In this document: positions 25,401 to 35,919 of the stretch, piece by piece
Layout of the letters: each line of letters begins with the position of its first letter
How positions within the stretch are numbered: the stretch's first letter is position 1
Assembly: GCF_024868665.1 (NCBI RefSeq)
Contig: NC_079906.1
Span: 12,276,807-12,340,806, forward strand
Direction: 5' to 3'
From: Triplophysa rosa
Taxonomy: Eukaryota; Chordata; Actinopteri; Cypriniformes; Nemacheilidae
DNA length: 64,000 bases
Program-made: the position numbers and the translations under genes
The notes under the pieces: generated by a model
Database searches by the model: none
Seen by the model: only the letters and a program-made list of their open reading frames with translations
What the model was told of the DNA's origin: nothing

Positions 25401-27907
25401 ATCTTTTTCCTGAAAGAACAAGTCAAAGACAAGTCAAGAGCAGTCAAGGGCAGTCTTTGAAACAAGAGACTGGCATATCTTGTTTCCTACGACACGATGA
25501 GCTCTGTTTGTCACAAATATGTTAGGTAAAAAAGCTCAATTCCTGTTGTCAGCAGGTGTGGCAAATAGTTTTTTGGACCCTGATGATAAACATTTATATG
25601 ATTTGCAGACTCCAGAGTGTTTATCTATTGATGGCATCTCTCTGGAGTGACCCAGAACACATAAGACTAAAGCTGAAACTTTCCTAGATAACCAACGTAG
25701 TGTGTGTTATATTGATCTATTGTACTATTAGGTTACCAGCACAGTGCTAAGCAGAGCTAACTCTAATACATTCACATTTATCTAGGGCTGCAACAACTAA
25801 TCGATAAAATCGACAATAATCGATAATGAAAATAGTTGTCAACGAATTTCATTATCGATTAGTTGGTCTGTGACATCACCTGCGAGCTGCAGTTATAAAT
25901 CAAGCGCGTCTTCTTCCCTTTTAAAATGACCGTTTAAGACGTGTCCCTCCGTGCAGCGCGAGGTGCGCAGTTTTAAAGTCCGACGTGTCTCTCCGTGCAT
26001 GCGTCTTTCCGTGCGGCACAAGTTGCGCAATTTTAAAGTCAAACGTGTTTTGCATGCATTTCTTCAAGCCGCGCAGTTTTAAAGTTTAAAGGGGAGAGGT
26101 GTTTTAAAATGACAAAATTAAAGATTATATTTGTATAACCCAATTTGTGGCATTTGCACTTTCCAAAGTACATAATAGGCTGATTTGGGGGTTTATTTAG
26201 TTCAGAGGTGGGAAGTAACGAAGTACATTTACTTGAGTACTGTACTTAAGTACACTTTTTGAGTATCTGTATTATTTTTTCTGGATACTTTTTACTGTAC
26301 TTCAGTACATTTGAATGACAAATATCTCACTTTTCATGTCACCCAAAAAATGATTTCCCTGGCCAACCGCCCCCTCCCTCCCACATTTGGGAGAGACTAT
26401 TGTCGGCTCCTTCTAATATGACACACCTGAATCAACTCCACAACATTTTGGGAGAAGGCAAATTAGTTCAGTTGTGTATAGTTATCCCATCTCTGATTTA
26501 GTTATTATAAGCAAATGATCTAATTAAACGTTTTATCCGATTAATCGGAAAAATTATCGTTAGTTGCAGCCCTACATTTATCACAGAAGACTAAAATGGC
26601 TGCAAGCTTGTAGTGGTTTTACAACAATGCTTTCTCACAACAGTCCCATTGTTTCCTCCTTACACAGCTACAATTGTGTGCATAGGGGAAATTCACCTTT
26701 GGCCTGAATTCAGAGCAGAACAGCTTCCCAGAACAAACCTGAAGTGACCAAACAACATGATTCACAACCCAGTTGACACAACACGATTCACAACACACTT
26801 GACACAACACTAAAGGCTTAAAAGAGGCTGTGTCAGTATCTGGAAACAAAGTTGTGCTGAAGCCTATTGGAATTGATCTGATCTAATAAGACTAGAGCCT
26901 GAACACTCCCTCTATTACCATGGTGACTGTAAACAACACTAGAAGAGGACACGTGAACCAAATGCACTTTAATGAATGTCATGCTTACAGGAAACCAGTC
27001 GCTGTCAATTCTGAAGCACAGCACCCCACCCACATCCACACCCACCACATATACAAACTCATATTTCTAAGTTATGCCACTCCCTTATTGTGCTGTTTTT
27101 GTTATAAGCTTCTCCAAATAGTTGCTTTCTGGTTTTCTGTTTTTGTGTTTATTCACCGATTATTTACCCATTCAATAGCACCTGCTTCACATTTCCTGCA
27201 AATAACAAACTGATCCCATTTCTGTGAAATACATATTTTTAAATAATTAAGACAAAAGACATTCCAACGAGCTAACACTGTCCTTTAATGTTTTTATTGT
27301 TTTATCACTATTAAAACAAAGCCCTGTTAAAACAATTTCCTCATAAATAAACTTAGAGTAGCCTAGTTCAGTAACAGAACAGAATAGTTCAGTAAAACAC
27401 ATACGAGAGCACAAATGTCCTCTTCTGTTCGAAAATGCTAAACACGATATTTTTTTACTCATCTTATGACTAGCATGATTGATAGGGCATTGCACTCATT
27501 CACACTCCTCAGTGTTCATTAATCTTTCCCTTCATTCTACAAATTATAAATGCGTCGTGTTTGCTCTTACAAACTCCACCGACAACCGGACGACACGCTT
27601 TGCAACGTGCAGTTTCCAAAAAGGAACCAGGTGGTGGATGATAAATCTGTGGTCATACTTTTCAGTGCTGTCCAGCCAGCGAAAATCGCGGGTGACACTT
27701 CAGTCCGCGGTATGTTAGAAGCGGGCGGACACCGGCCCCGATGAGAAACAGAAAACTGATTCTTAACTAACCTGGCGAGTATAACTCCGCGAGCTCTCGA
27801 GCGCCCGCGTGCTGTTGTCCCCATCTAGCGCCCGGCTGGACCGATCCGTTTGCTTCGGATGTAAGAAAGTTTTCCGAAGCCCTGCTTTCACTCACAGCGC
27901 TCGCCAT
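22460..27907 (-). CDS. peds1: Plasmanylethanolamine desaturase 1 (TMEM189/Kua)
   Basis: Introduces the vinyl-ether double bond that makes plasmalogens, acting in the ER membrane. Six minus-strand exons (27907-27772, 25409-25290, 25033-24948, 23696-23552, 22879-22667, 22581-22460) join in frame at GT-AG sites to 273 residues; the human protein has 270. The N-terminus has the family's [12 protein letters not shown]. His-rich metal-binding motifs are visible: H98 ([11 protein letters not shown]), H123/H124 and H133 ([15 protein letters not shown]), H189/H193 ([14 protein letters not shown]), H216/H217/H220/H221/H225 ([16 protein letters not shown]). The end is [10 protein letters not shown]. Against the human protein a Trp-His pair before ILPRKHH is Cys208-Cys209 here. 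No UBE2V1 gene or fusion partner is seen downstream. Introns 1 and 3 hold transposons. Confidence 0.97.
23838..24307. mobile_element. Terminal-inverted-repeat DNA element in peds1 intron 3
   Basis: Outer arms TATAGACCATTTCATC and reverse complement TATAGACGGTTTCATC. Inner arms GACCCCCAGTTAACTTCCGG and (reverse complement) GACCCCCAACTAACTTCCGG. At the right a roughly 50-bp spacer separates the inner and outer arms, so the palindrome is asymmetric and may be partly rearranged. Superfamily not determined. Confidence 0.7.
24588..24859. mobile_element. Palindromic MITE in peds1 intron 3
   Basis: GGAATAGTTCACCCAAAAAT at the left and GAGTGAACTATCC at the right. Mirrored arms around GGTACCCATTG / CAATGGGT. 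Confidence 0.88.
25783..26574. mobile_element. hAT-type non-autonomous element in peds1 intron 1
   Basis: Inverted ends TAGGGCTGCAACAACTAATCG (left) and TAGGGCTGCAACTAACGAT (right, reverse complement). Exact 8-bp duplications CATTTATC lie at 25775-25782 and 26575-26582. Both ends carry subterminal ATCGAT-rich repeats. It is interrupted by a second hAT element at 26203-26495. Confidence 0.92.
26203..26495. mobile_element. hAT-type MITE nested in another hAT element
   Basis: 293-bp element with ends CAGAGGTGGGAAGTAAC and, reverse complement at the right, CAGAGATGGGATAAC. Exact 8-bp duplications ATTTAGTT at 26195-26202 and 26496-26503. No coding capacity. Confidence 0.92.
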
Positions 27908-28120
27908 ATTCAGTCGGGTTCGGGCGCAGCTGATGATGCGTTAATTCCGCATCCTGAACTCACGCCTCTGTCCGTCCTGTTCCGCGTATCCTCCATCCAC
28001 CAATTGCGCTCGTCCCGCTGCGGCATTTGGCCAATCATCGATTACATCATTCTTTCAGGTTCAGAGCAAAGACCAATTAGAAAGCAAGAATGTTCTGGCC
28101 CCACCCGAAAGCAACCAATC
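27880..28120 (-). promoter_or_regulatory. GC-rich promoter region of peds1
   Basis: CpG-dense sequence covers exon 1 and the 200 bp upstream. Four CCAAT motifs (plus-strand orientation, 27999-28110: CACCAATTG, GGCCAATCA, GACCAATTA, CAACCAATC) lie within about 110 bp just upstream of the ATG, which suits a TATA-less NF-Y-driven housekeeping promoter. No TATA box is apparent. Activity is inferred. Confidence 0.55.
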
Positions 28121-29084
28121 AGAAAACAAGCTACACTGACGGTGAGTGATTCTAAATATTCCCAAGTAAAATTACGATTGAGAGGATCTAAATTGAGAAA
28201 TATAAATATAGAAAATTTCGATATTTGTTGTGTTGTTAAAATCTGTGTATTAAACGCAAAAAGTAGATGGGAAATCTCAATCTTTCCTGGAGCCACGGTG
28301 AAGAATAACAGAGCAAAATACTCCAACCAACAAAATCACAGAGTTGAATATCACAGTGGCACTGAGGTTCAGTAGGCACAATAATATTGTCTCTAAAGAA
28401 ATACACAGGCAAATAACATACAGTATACATAAAATTAAATAAGTGAGGATCAATTTAAAACGGTAAAAGTGCTAAGAGCATAAAAAGGCAGTTCTTACTA
28501 AATGTTTCACTATGATTGGGGGCACTGGGGGTGTTCAGACATATTTTTGACATTTAAAAAAACTGCAATAGATGATGAAACTGGACTTATAATGCCATTC
28601 CTTACCTTCCCACCAGATGGCAGACTAACCTCATTTTGAAGTCGCAGAAGCGCGTGTATTGCAGAGGCCAACGCCTGCTCCTGCTGATAGAAAATGACAT
28701 CTGTAAATTGTATTATGTGTTTGAAGAGGTTGGGGGCAAAACAAAAGACCACGCTAATAATATATGTGGGAAAAAATATGAACGACTTTAAAGAGCAAAT
28801 CAATTTTGTTGAGCATTTTATAGAGAGCAGGATCAGTTTCAGGATTGTCTCAAATCTTTTATATATATTTTTTTTTATTTTTTTATTAATCAGCTCTTAT
28901 TAAATGAATTTTAATTAGTTTATTGAAACCATACGACTCGGTGTGGGCTAAAGATTAAACAGGTGTTTCCTAAAAGTCTAAACACTTTTAGGCTACGCTT
29001 TTACGTTTGTTTCCTATTGTTATTATTCACTCAGTGTGTTCATGAACTCCAGTTTGTCGTGAGTGTCTGCGGCCAAACCAGAAA

Positions 29085-29165
29085 AACGCGTCACATACCG
29101 AATCAACGCCCCCTCGCACAAGATATATAAACACACCAATCCGAGACATGGGAACTGACTTATGC
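29085..29165 (+). promoter_or_regulatory. cebpb core promoter: TATA box and CRE-like half site
   Basis: TATATAA lies at 29124-29130, so transcription should begin near 29153-29160. About 30 bp upstream, GCGTCACAT (29090-29098) contains TGACGC on the opposite strand. Mammalian Cebpb promoters also carry CRE-like sites close to the TATA box, so cAMP/CREB response is plausible. The first ATG after the predicted start (29162) opens an 11-codon upstream ORF ending at 29197. Confidence 0.6.
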
Positions 29166-29374
29166 TCTCCAGCGCGCGCTGGGAAGGAAACCTATAACCC
29201 ACATACTAGACAGCACGCATCTAGTTATTTTGCAACTAGAAGACAAGTTATTTTCAAGTTTTTTTCAAGCTTGACGCCCGTGTTGCTGTTTCTACTTGCG
29301 TTCACTACTTCAAGTTATCAGGGCGGTGAAACCCTGATCTCCGTCCTGCCGCAATCCGGCGGGTGTTAAGATCC

Positions 29375-30208
29375 ATGGAAGTGGCCGGTTTTTACGAGGG
29401 GGACTACCTCGCTTTTCACAGCAATAACACCATCAGCAACTCTGTCAGCGACGGCATATGCAAGCAGCCCATTAACGGCTCCATGACGAAGCTTCATGAC
29501 CTCTCTGAGCACGAGAAAGCCATAGACATCAGCATTTATTTGGACCAGTACCATCACCTGCCCAATCAAGACGAAAGCCGGCACCGGGTGGGAATCTACA
29601 ACGACTTTCTTTCGGAGGAAAACAAGAACAAGAGAGCGTTACAAAACTACAAGAACTACATCTCGCTGACCGACCGGGACACGAACCAGCTGACCTATTC
29701 TGAGCTGCAAGAGACGCGCGTAGACGCAGTGTTCAGTCCGGACTTTTTGGGCAGTTTTGGCAAAAGTAACTGGCGACACGATCTCAACGAAGACCGCCAA
29801 ATGGATGGTTCCGGAGGTTTTGACATGCGCTCGTATCTGCAGTACCAGAACGCTCCCAGCGGTAGCCTGGGTAATATTTCCACCGCGTCCTCCTCCTGCT
29901 CAAGCCCGCCAGGTACACCTGCGCCGCCAGGTAAAGGGAGATCACCTCAGCCGGGCGGCAAAATGGCCTCCGGTGGGAAAGGAAAGAAGAGGCTGGAAAA
30001 GGATAGCGACGAGTACAGACAGCGGCGCGAGAGAAACAATCTCGCCGTGCGCAAAAGCAGGGACAAAGCCAAAATACGCAACATGGAGACGCAGCACAAA
30101 GTGCTCGAGCTGGCGGCCGAGAACGACCGGTTACAGAAGCGCGTGGAACAGCTGTCCCGGGAGTTGGCGACGCTGCGCAACCTGCTCTCCGCTACTGGCC
30201 AGTGCTGA
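29375..30208 (+). CDS. cebpb: CCAAT/enhancer-binding protein beta (single exon)
   Basis: A bZIP transcription factor for inflammatory, liver and adipocyte genes; intronless as in all vertebrates. It encodes 277 residues. The N-terminal activation region starts [14 protein letters not shown] (mammalian MEVANFYY) and continues with [15 protein letters not shown], matching the conserved DHERAID box. A Ser/Pro-rich linker ([14 protein letters not shown], about 175-188) precedes the bZIP at about 205-272: basic region [17 protein letters not shown], then leucine zipper ([20 protein letters not shown]), ending SATGQC. Start: ATG 29375 is the first in-frame ATG after an in-frame TGA at 29327; a longer frame from GTG 29363 is possible but unlikely. 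Internal Met143 and Met151 (29801, 29825) lie just before the linker, where the short inhibitory LIP form would begin. Confidence 0.97.
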   Translation: MEVAGFYEGDYLAFHSNNTISNSVSDGICKQPINGSMTKLHDLSEHEKAIDISIYLDQYHHLPNQDESRHRVGIYNDFLSEENKNKRALQNYKNYISLTDRDTNQLTYSELQETRVDAVFSPDFLGSFGKSNWRHDLNEDRQMDGSGGFDMRSYLQYQNAPSGSLGNISTASSSCSSPPGTPAPPGKGRSPQPGGKMASGGKGKKRLEKDSDEYRQRRERNNLAVRKSRDKAKIRNMETQHKVLELAAENDRLQKRVEQLSRELATLRNLLSATGQC

Positions 30209-30690
30209 CGGAACTCTGGCGTGCTCGAGGAACACGTACACAGACACGGACTGTCAAAAGACTTTAAAGAGAGCAGATTTTACAAAAAAGTCGCCTGTGA
30301 TAGATAAAAACGAGCAATTGCTCGTTCAATGCGTTTACAACCGAGAGATAAACATGAAACTGGACTGTGCGCCTGGATTGCGCAATATCTCCACCGTGTG
30401 CTTGGTAATCTGGAAAGCCTGTCATGTATTTCGTCTGTAAAGTATTTTTGTACGGGTTTAAAAGTGAGATATCTGTTTAATATTCTGTTATTTAAATTCA
30501 TTTCGCCATATCTGGGGCAGTGGTTGTCAGGGGAAGAGTTTTACTGCAGAGGTATGATGCAACTCATTGTAACAGTATTGGTAACGCAGTGAAGTAGTCT
30601 TATAAAGACGATAAAGGTACACTGTTCTACTGCTATATAATATTTTATTGAATTAAATAATTTTTACGCTATTGAAATCTTGTGTTTCTT
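30209..30690 (+). other. Probable 3' UTR of cebpb
   Basis: AT-rich sequence after the stop codon with no further coding potential. There is an ATTAAA variant poly(A) signal at 30652-30657 and no canonical AATAAA nearby. The end is a guess. Confidence 0.4.
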
Positions 30691-33608
30691 CTGCATTTTA
30701 TTGCCGCTATCATAAACATATAAGCACACTTTTGAGTCTATGCAGGTAGACCTCATTTTCACACCCACCCACCCACAGCTGCTGAGATTGAGTTTCCAGC
30801 CTGCAGGTTCCTCTTGGTTTAACGTTCATTTTAGTACTCTCTTCTTAAACTTCTATAAATAGCATATTCATTTTGTTTTTAAAGCTTGTTCACACAAATT
30901 TACAATCGAAGACTTTATTATTTTAGATTCATTTCAATGCACATTGTTTACCATTATTTCATAACTGAGGTCATGTAGGTCTTCTGAGATGTGTGTTCAT
31001 GAGTCACTTCAGTACAGAGGTACAATTATCTAAAATACACAGACAGGGTCCACAATCCAAAGAGTTCAGCGATCTGTTGTAGACTCTGGTTCAAGGCTAG
31101 ATAAACATTGAAAATAGCCCCTTAAACACACAAACCACGAACAAACACACACGTTTTACAAGCTGATATTTTATCACTGTGCAGAATCTTCATGTCGTGG
31201 TATAGAATTGTATATAACTAAATATTAAATATATTGGGATGAAATACAGGTGATTCAGTCAAGTGCTTTGATTTGAGTAAATATCAGGATTTAGATAAGA
31301 CATTTTGAAAAATCAATATAAAGTTTGTTTAGTTTAGACCCACAAGTCAACGTACAGTGACCTTCAGATTCATTACAGTACTCAAAATGCTCATTTGAAG
31401 CCTAGAGCAAGATGTACCTGCTCTGTGTCCTTGTCAGTGAATAAAATCAGATATTAATTTATAGATCTCGTCTTCTAGAAGGCTTGTCACCAATATAAAA
31501 CGTTTAGGCTCATGTCTATTAAAGCATGAAGCTACCTAAATATGGTCAATTTACACCCTTAAACAAGCAATTGACTCATTAAATTACCTTTCTAGATTAA
31601 TAAAAATGTTTATGGTATTTAAAAAATTCTTAAATCAAAGAATCGCACAGAAATATCTTCTCTTTTTACACCAGACTCTGTTAATCTGAGAATTTTTTCA
31701 TATTGGAGTTAGTTTGAATCTAAGCATGCAGGTTAAAAGGAAACTCTAAGCTTTTTGAGATGTTCAAGTCCTACTGAAGGAAATGGAACCCGATGGACAG
31801 GTTGAATGACCTGTCAGTCAGGGAGGAGAGTAACTAACAGGTAGACAAGGAGCAGTTCATCACCATGACAATAGAAGGCGGGAGAGCGAGAAGCAGAAAG
31901 AGAGAGAGTAGAAAAATAAGATAGAGTTTATTTAGTTAATATATGCATCAGTGGCTAGTTTCAATTTGAGATCAACAGCTGAAATCCCTGAAATAAATCT
32001 TGCTTGTGTGTGTGTGTGCTGAAGTCTGCCTACTCTGTGTGAATTCTTATCCCACAGACAGAGCACCCGACAAATCACTAAGAAACTATCAAAGAAAGAC
32101 TGTGGAAATACAGTATGTTCAGCTCACTGAAATACAGTCTATTTGACAGCCAATAAATAGATCAAAGTTGTTTTGTTCTGATTTTTCTCAACCTTGTTCA
32201 TTATGATCTATATGATTTCAGAATTTTTAATTTTTGAATATTTGCCCACGTTTACTTATTTATAATTTGATTACATATGATTGATTTGATTCAATATTTT
32301 GTCAAATTACCGTGGGCGCCCACATGCTCATTGCATCACACTCACAGTATTCTGTATTATTTAAAAACTGACATTTTGTTTGATGTTTGAAGGGGAACTT
32401 AGAACTGTGAGAAACAGATCGGTAAAGGAGGAAAAGGGTGTTGTTTTGTACAGTGTATTTCACAACAACGTTCTGTAGTGGAGAAGGATCCGAGTTGCTC
32501 AACACTTCCAACTTCCTCCTATCTTAGCATGCATGCGTGTCCGCATGCGTAAAGTACATTGCTTTAGATACTTTCTTGTTAAATACATTTAGCCTACTCC
32601 ATCACATCCAGACAATAGCCTATAATTACCTTTTATGTGCATACTAACATAAGAGAGAACCTTAAATGTAAGCCTAATGTAATATATCAATCCTCAAAAA
32701 AAGATTAAAATTAAATTAAAATACTAATAATGATACAAAAAACAGCAAGCCAGTAAATGTATGTTTGTTGCATAAAGTTTAAAAAAAATACTGTAAAGGC
32801 TTTGTGCAAACCCATTACTGTACCAATTTATAGCGTATGAGACTGTCATCTCATTCGCCACATACAAACGTGCACTTTTCATTATTCACTCTGACCCATG
32901 ACAACGATTCACATGTAGGCTACATATGTCATCATACATGCAGTTCAAATAAATAACACGTGTGCGTCGTTCCTTTATTTTTACTAAAAAAATAAATAAA
33001 TCACACTTTACTTTCAGCACTTTAACTCAGCCGTAACGCATGAAAAGAGTTAACGCAATTCGGCGCGTGCCGCGTCTGTTACTGTGAGGCACTTTGCCCG
33101 TTTAGTGTAACTTAAGCTCTGGGCCAAAGCTTCGGTTCCGGTTCGTTCAGCTGTTGTATAACCCGGGATCGTTGCTTGCTCAAATGGGGTTTCCAACATC
33201 AAGATTACAAGTTTCTTTTCCCCTTTTACTAGAGAGCAATGCCCCTCCCGCTTCCAGGCAGGATTTTACCGTCAATACTGTTGCGTCTGTCAGTAAAGGA
33301 GTTGCTGCGTCACGCCGACCTGCTGATACTAATATGATCCAGCCTACACTGGATTCTCATGTCTTCATCCCACGCACTGTCAGAGTTTACCTAGAACAAT
33401 AAAACAACTCCTCCTATGGTATTTGGTGGTTGCTTCGGTTCATTATTTCATATCAAATGTTTTCAATTACACCAAATCACACCACAGACTTATGCTTCCA
33501 CCACATATTTTAGTGTTCTCTCACTTCCCTAAAATGACCTTTTCCCTGAAAAACACACTTTAACAGAAAATAATTTCTCTCAGCTGGTGCTCATTGCAAA
33601 TAGTCTGT

Positions 33609-34046
33609 TAAAGGGACAGTTCACCCCAAGATGAAGATTCTGTCACCATTTACTCACCCTCAGGTTGTTCCAAACCTGTATAAATTTCTTTGTTCAGTTG
33701 AACACAAAGAAAGATACTTGGAAGAATGTTAGCAATTTTAAATTCTGGGACATCATTGACTACCATAGTAAGAACATTTATTGTATTTTTTTGTTGTTGT
33801 TCTGTTGAACACAAAAGAAGATATTCTGAAGAATTTAGGAAAGCAAACAGTTCTGAGGCACATTTGACTACCATTTTAATTTTTCCTACTATGGTAGTCA
33901 ATGATGTCCCAGAACTGAAAATTGCTAACATTCTTCCAAATATCTTCCTCTGTGTTCAGCAGAACAAAGATGTATACAGGTTTGGAAAAACTTGAGGGTG
34001 AGTAATTTATGGCAGAATTTTCATTTTGGGGTGAACTATCCCTTTC
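33609..34046. mobile_element. Palindromic MITE, long subtype
   Basis: About 440 bp with ends TAAAGGGACAGTTCACCCC and GGGGTGAACTATCCCTTT. The motif GAATGTTAGCAATTTTAAAT at the left reappears inverted at the right, and an inner tract repeats the arm once more, so it looks like a partly duplicated copy. Confidence 0.88.
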
Positions 34047-34975
34047 AGGCCTTTTGGAACATATCTGCACCGGCTTGACTGTTCTGGTATAAATGCTGTG
34101 GTTAAATATTAACAGCACCATTGTCACAACAAACAGGACAGACATATCAAAGGTTAACAATTCCTGCCAGACAACCTTAATAAATCAATGAGTTTCTTAC
34201 TTCTTAAGTGTTCAACAAAGCATTTGCTTATGCAACTTGCTAAAGAAAGCTTGAGGGCATATGTGAAACTGTACATTTTTGCTTGAGAAATGTCCAAAAA
34301 CATTGTTTGAATCCAAATCACTTGTTACATGAGTCAAACAGAGGAAACAGAGCGGGTCTAGAATATTCCACTGCTGACAAAGACATGAGCAACATGCGGA
34401 TCTGAATGAAGCTCAATAATGTGCATCTGAAGTATTTTACCCAAAAACTTAAGTTTATAATTATTGTGGTCTATTTCATGGAGTGGTCAAGCAGGTTTGT
34501 GGGTGGGTCCAAGGTTGACGTTTTGAAAGTGCTGTTATGTGCTATATATTAAAGCCACTCATTCATTCATCCACCACTTCCCCATTTTTCTCTTTTTGTC
34601 CATTTTTATTCTGTTTCTCCTGGACTCGAGTAAGATGACGTTAAAGACGAACATCCGGGGTCTTTGCGGCATGGCTGCCAGGAACTCATGCGGCGTCCAC
34701 AGTGGCCGTAAGGGGTGGAGCCATGACCCAGCAGGACACTGGCCCAGATTTCGACACTGTAGCACTTCTGCTATTTTTTCTCTAACGCTTACGCAGTGGT
34801 TCACGGCGACCGCCACGTCGTTGGGTCGTACCGCTCGCATCATGCAGAACTTGGTTGAGTAATTGACAGCCTTCCTGTTCTTGCAACACAACAGAATGGA
34901 ACAGTAGTCATAATGATCATGCCATCATTGACCCTCCATTCTGGGTCCCCCTTTAACTTCGCTGCTGTGAATCGC

Positions 34976-35160
34976 ATCTCCATATTTTGTGATTTGTTTT
35001 TTTGCCATGAATCATTATTATTAGTCAACCTTTATGTTTCTCACTGGGTTTTGCAAATATATAACCAATAAAAAAGTATTAAAGAGTGTTTGTCAACTTT
35101 GACAACGCAGTATTTAATAATTTAAAAGTACAGTGTTTTACCATTCTCTGAAAAACAGCT
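34976..35160 (+). repeat. Dispersed repeat, copy 2
   Basis: TGAATCATTATTATTAGTCA, CACTGGGTTTTGCAAATATA, CCAATAAAAAAGTATTAAAG and CGCAGTATTTAATAATTTAA, in the same order as the 17.5-kb copy. Confidence 0.7.
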
Positions 35161-35919
35161 AATTGGACATCCGAGGTTTCGGAATTGGACAACCACGAAA
35201 TACGAGCACACTAAAGCAATAAATACATAAATCCACAGCTACAGGTCACAATGTTGTCTGCAAACACACTCAACCCCCAAAAAATGGATTAATGTAAAAT
35301 ATATCAATGTTTTCCTGTAATGTGTATTCTAAGGCCTACACATTTAAAAATATCTATATTTTTGTTATGTTTGTTTTGGTTATATTTGAAAAAATAGCTA
35401 AAGTGTTTCTTTTTTTTCAGATTTTAATTGATTGTTAGCGAGTTATGAATGGTCCACAAAATCCCACCCCACAATCCCCCTATCTATGTAATATATTTAA
35501 TAATCTGTCCTAGCTCTATCCAATTTACCCAAGTTCAGTGCTTTTGCAAACACTACAGAAACCTTAACATGTCATAAATCTAAAACTTTTAGTTTTATTC
35601 TTTTTATACACACTTCAAATCAATTTTATTTCCCTTTTATTGCTATTTTAAATCATTCACTTAAAGATCTCTTATGCACTATACAGTATCTCACAGAAGT
35701 GAGTACACCCCTCACATCTTTGAAAATATTTTATTATATCTTTTTATGTGACAACACTGAAGAAATGACACTTTGCTACAATGTAAAGTAGTGAGTGTAC
35801 AGTTTGTATAACAGTGTAAAGTTGCTGTCCCCTCAAAATAACTCAACACACAGCCATTAATGTCTAAAAGTGAGTACACCCCTAAGTGAAAATGTCCAAA
35901 TTGGGCCCAAAATGTCAAC

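Larger units (their letters stand above)
30700..35680. other. Gene-poor interval downstream of cebpb
   Basis: Contains a CpG-richer patch at about 33.05-33.4 kb, a MITE, and a GC-rich patch at 34.63-34.86 kb of unknown nature. In mammals the equivalent interval is a gene desert with cebpb enhancers; none can be proven here. Confidence 0.5.

Noticed and set aside
27809..28375. 188-codon plus-strand ORF over peds1 exon 1
   Set aside because: It is antisense to a confirmed peds1 exon and its CpG-rich promoter; no domain is visible and the later part is AT-rich intergenic sequence.
29148..29369. 74-codon ORF ending just before the cebpb start
   Set aside because: Its ATG lies only about 18-24 bp after the TATA box, so it is probably upstream of the transcript start; no protein likeness.
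29757..30440. 227-codon ORF overlapping cebpb
   Set aside because: It lies in the +1 frame of the bZIP-coding region; its composition follows from cebpb codons and the true frame carries the bZIP.
33154..33402. 82-codon ORF in a CpG-richer patch
   Set aside because: No domain or splice context recognised; left as part of the gene-poor interval.
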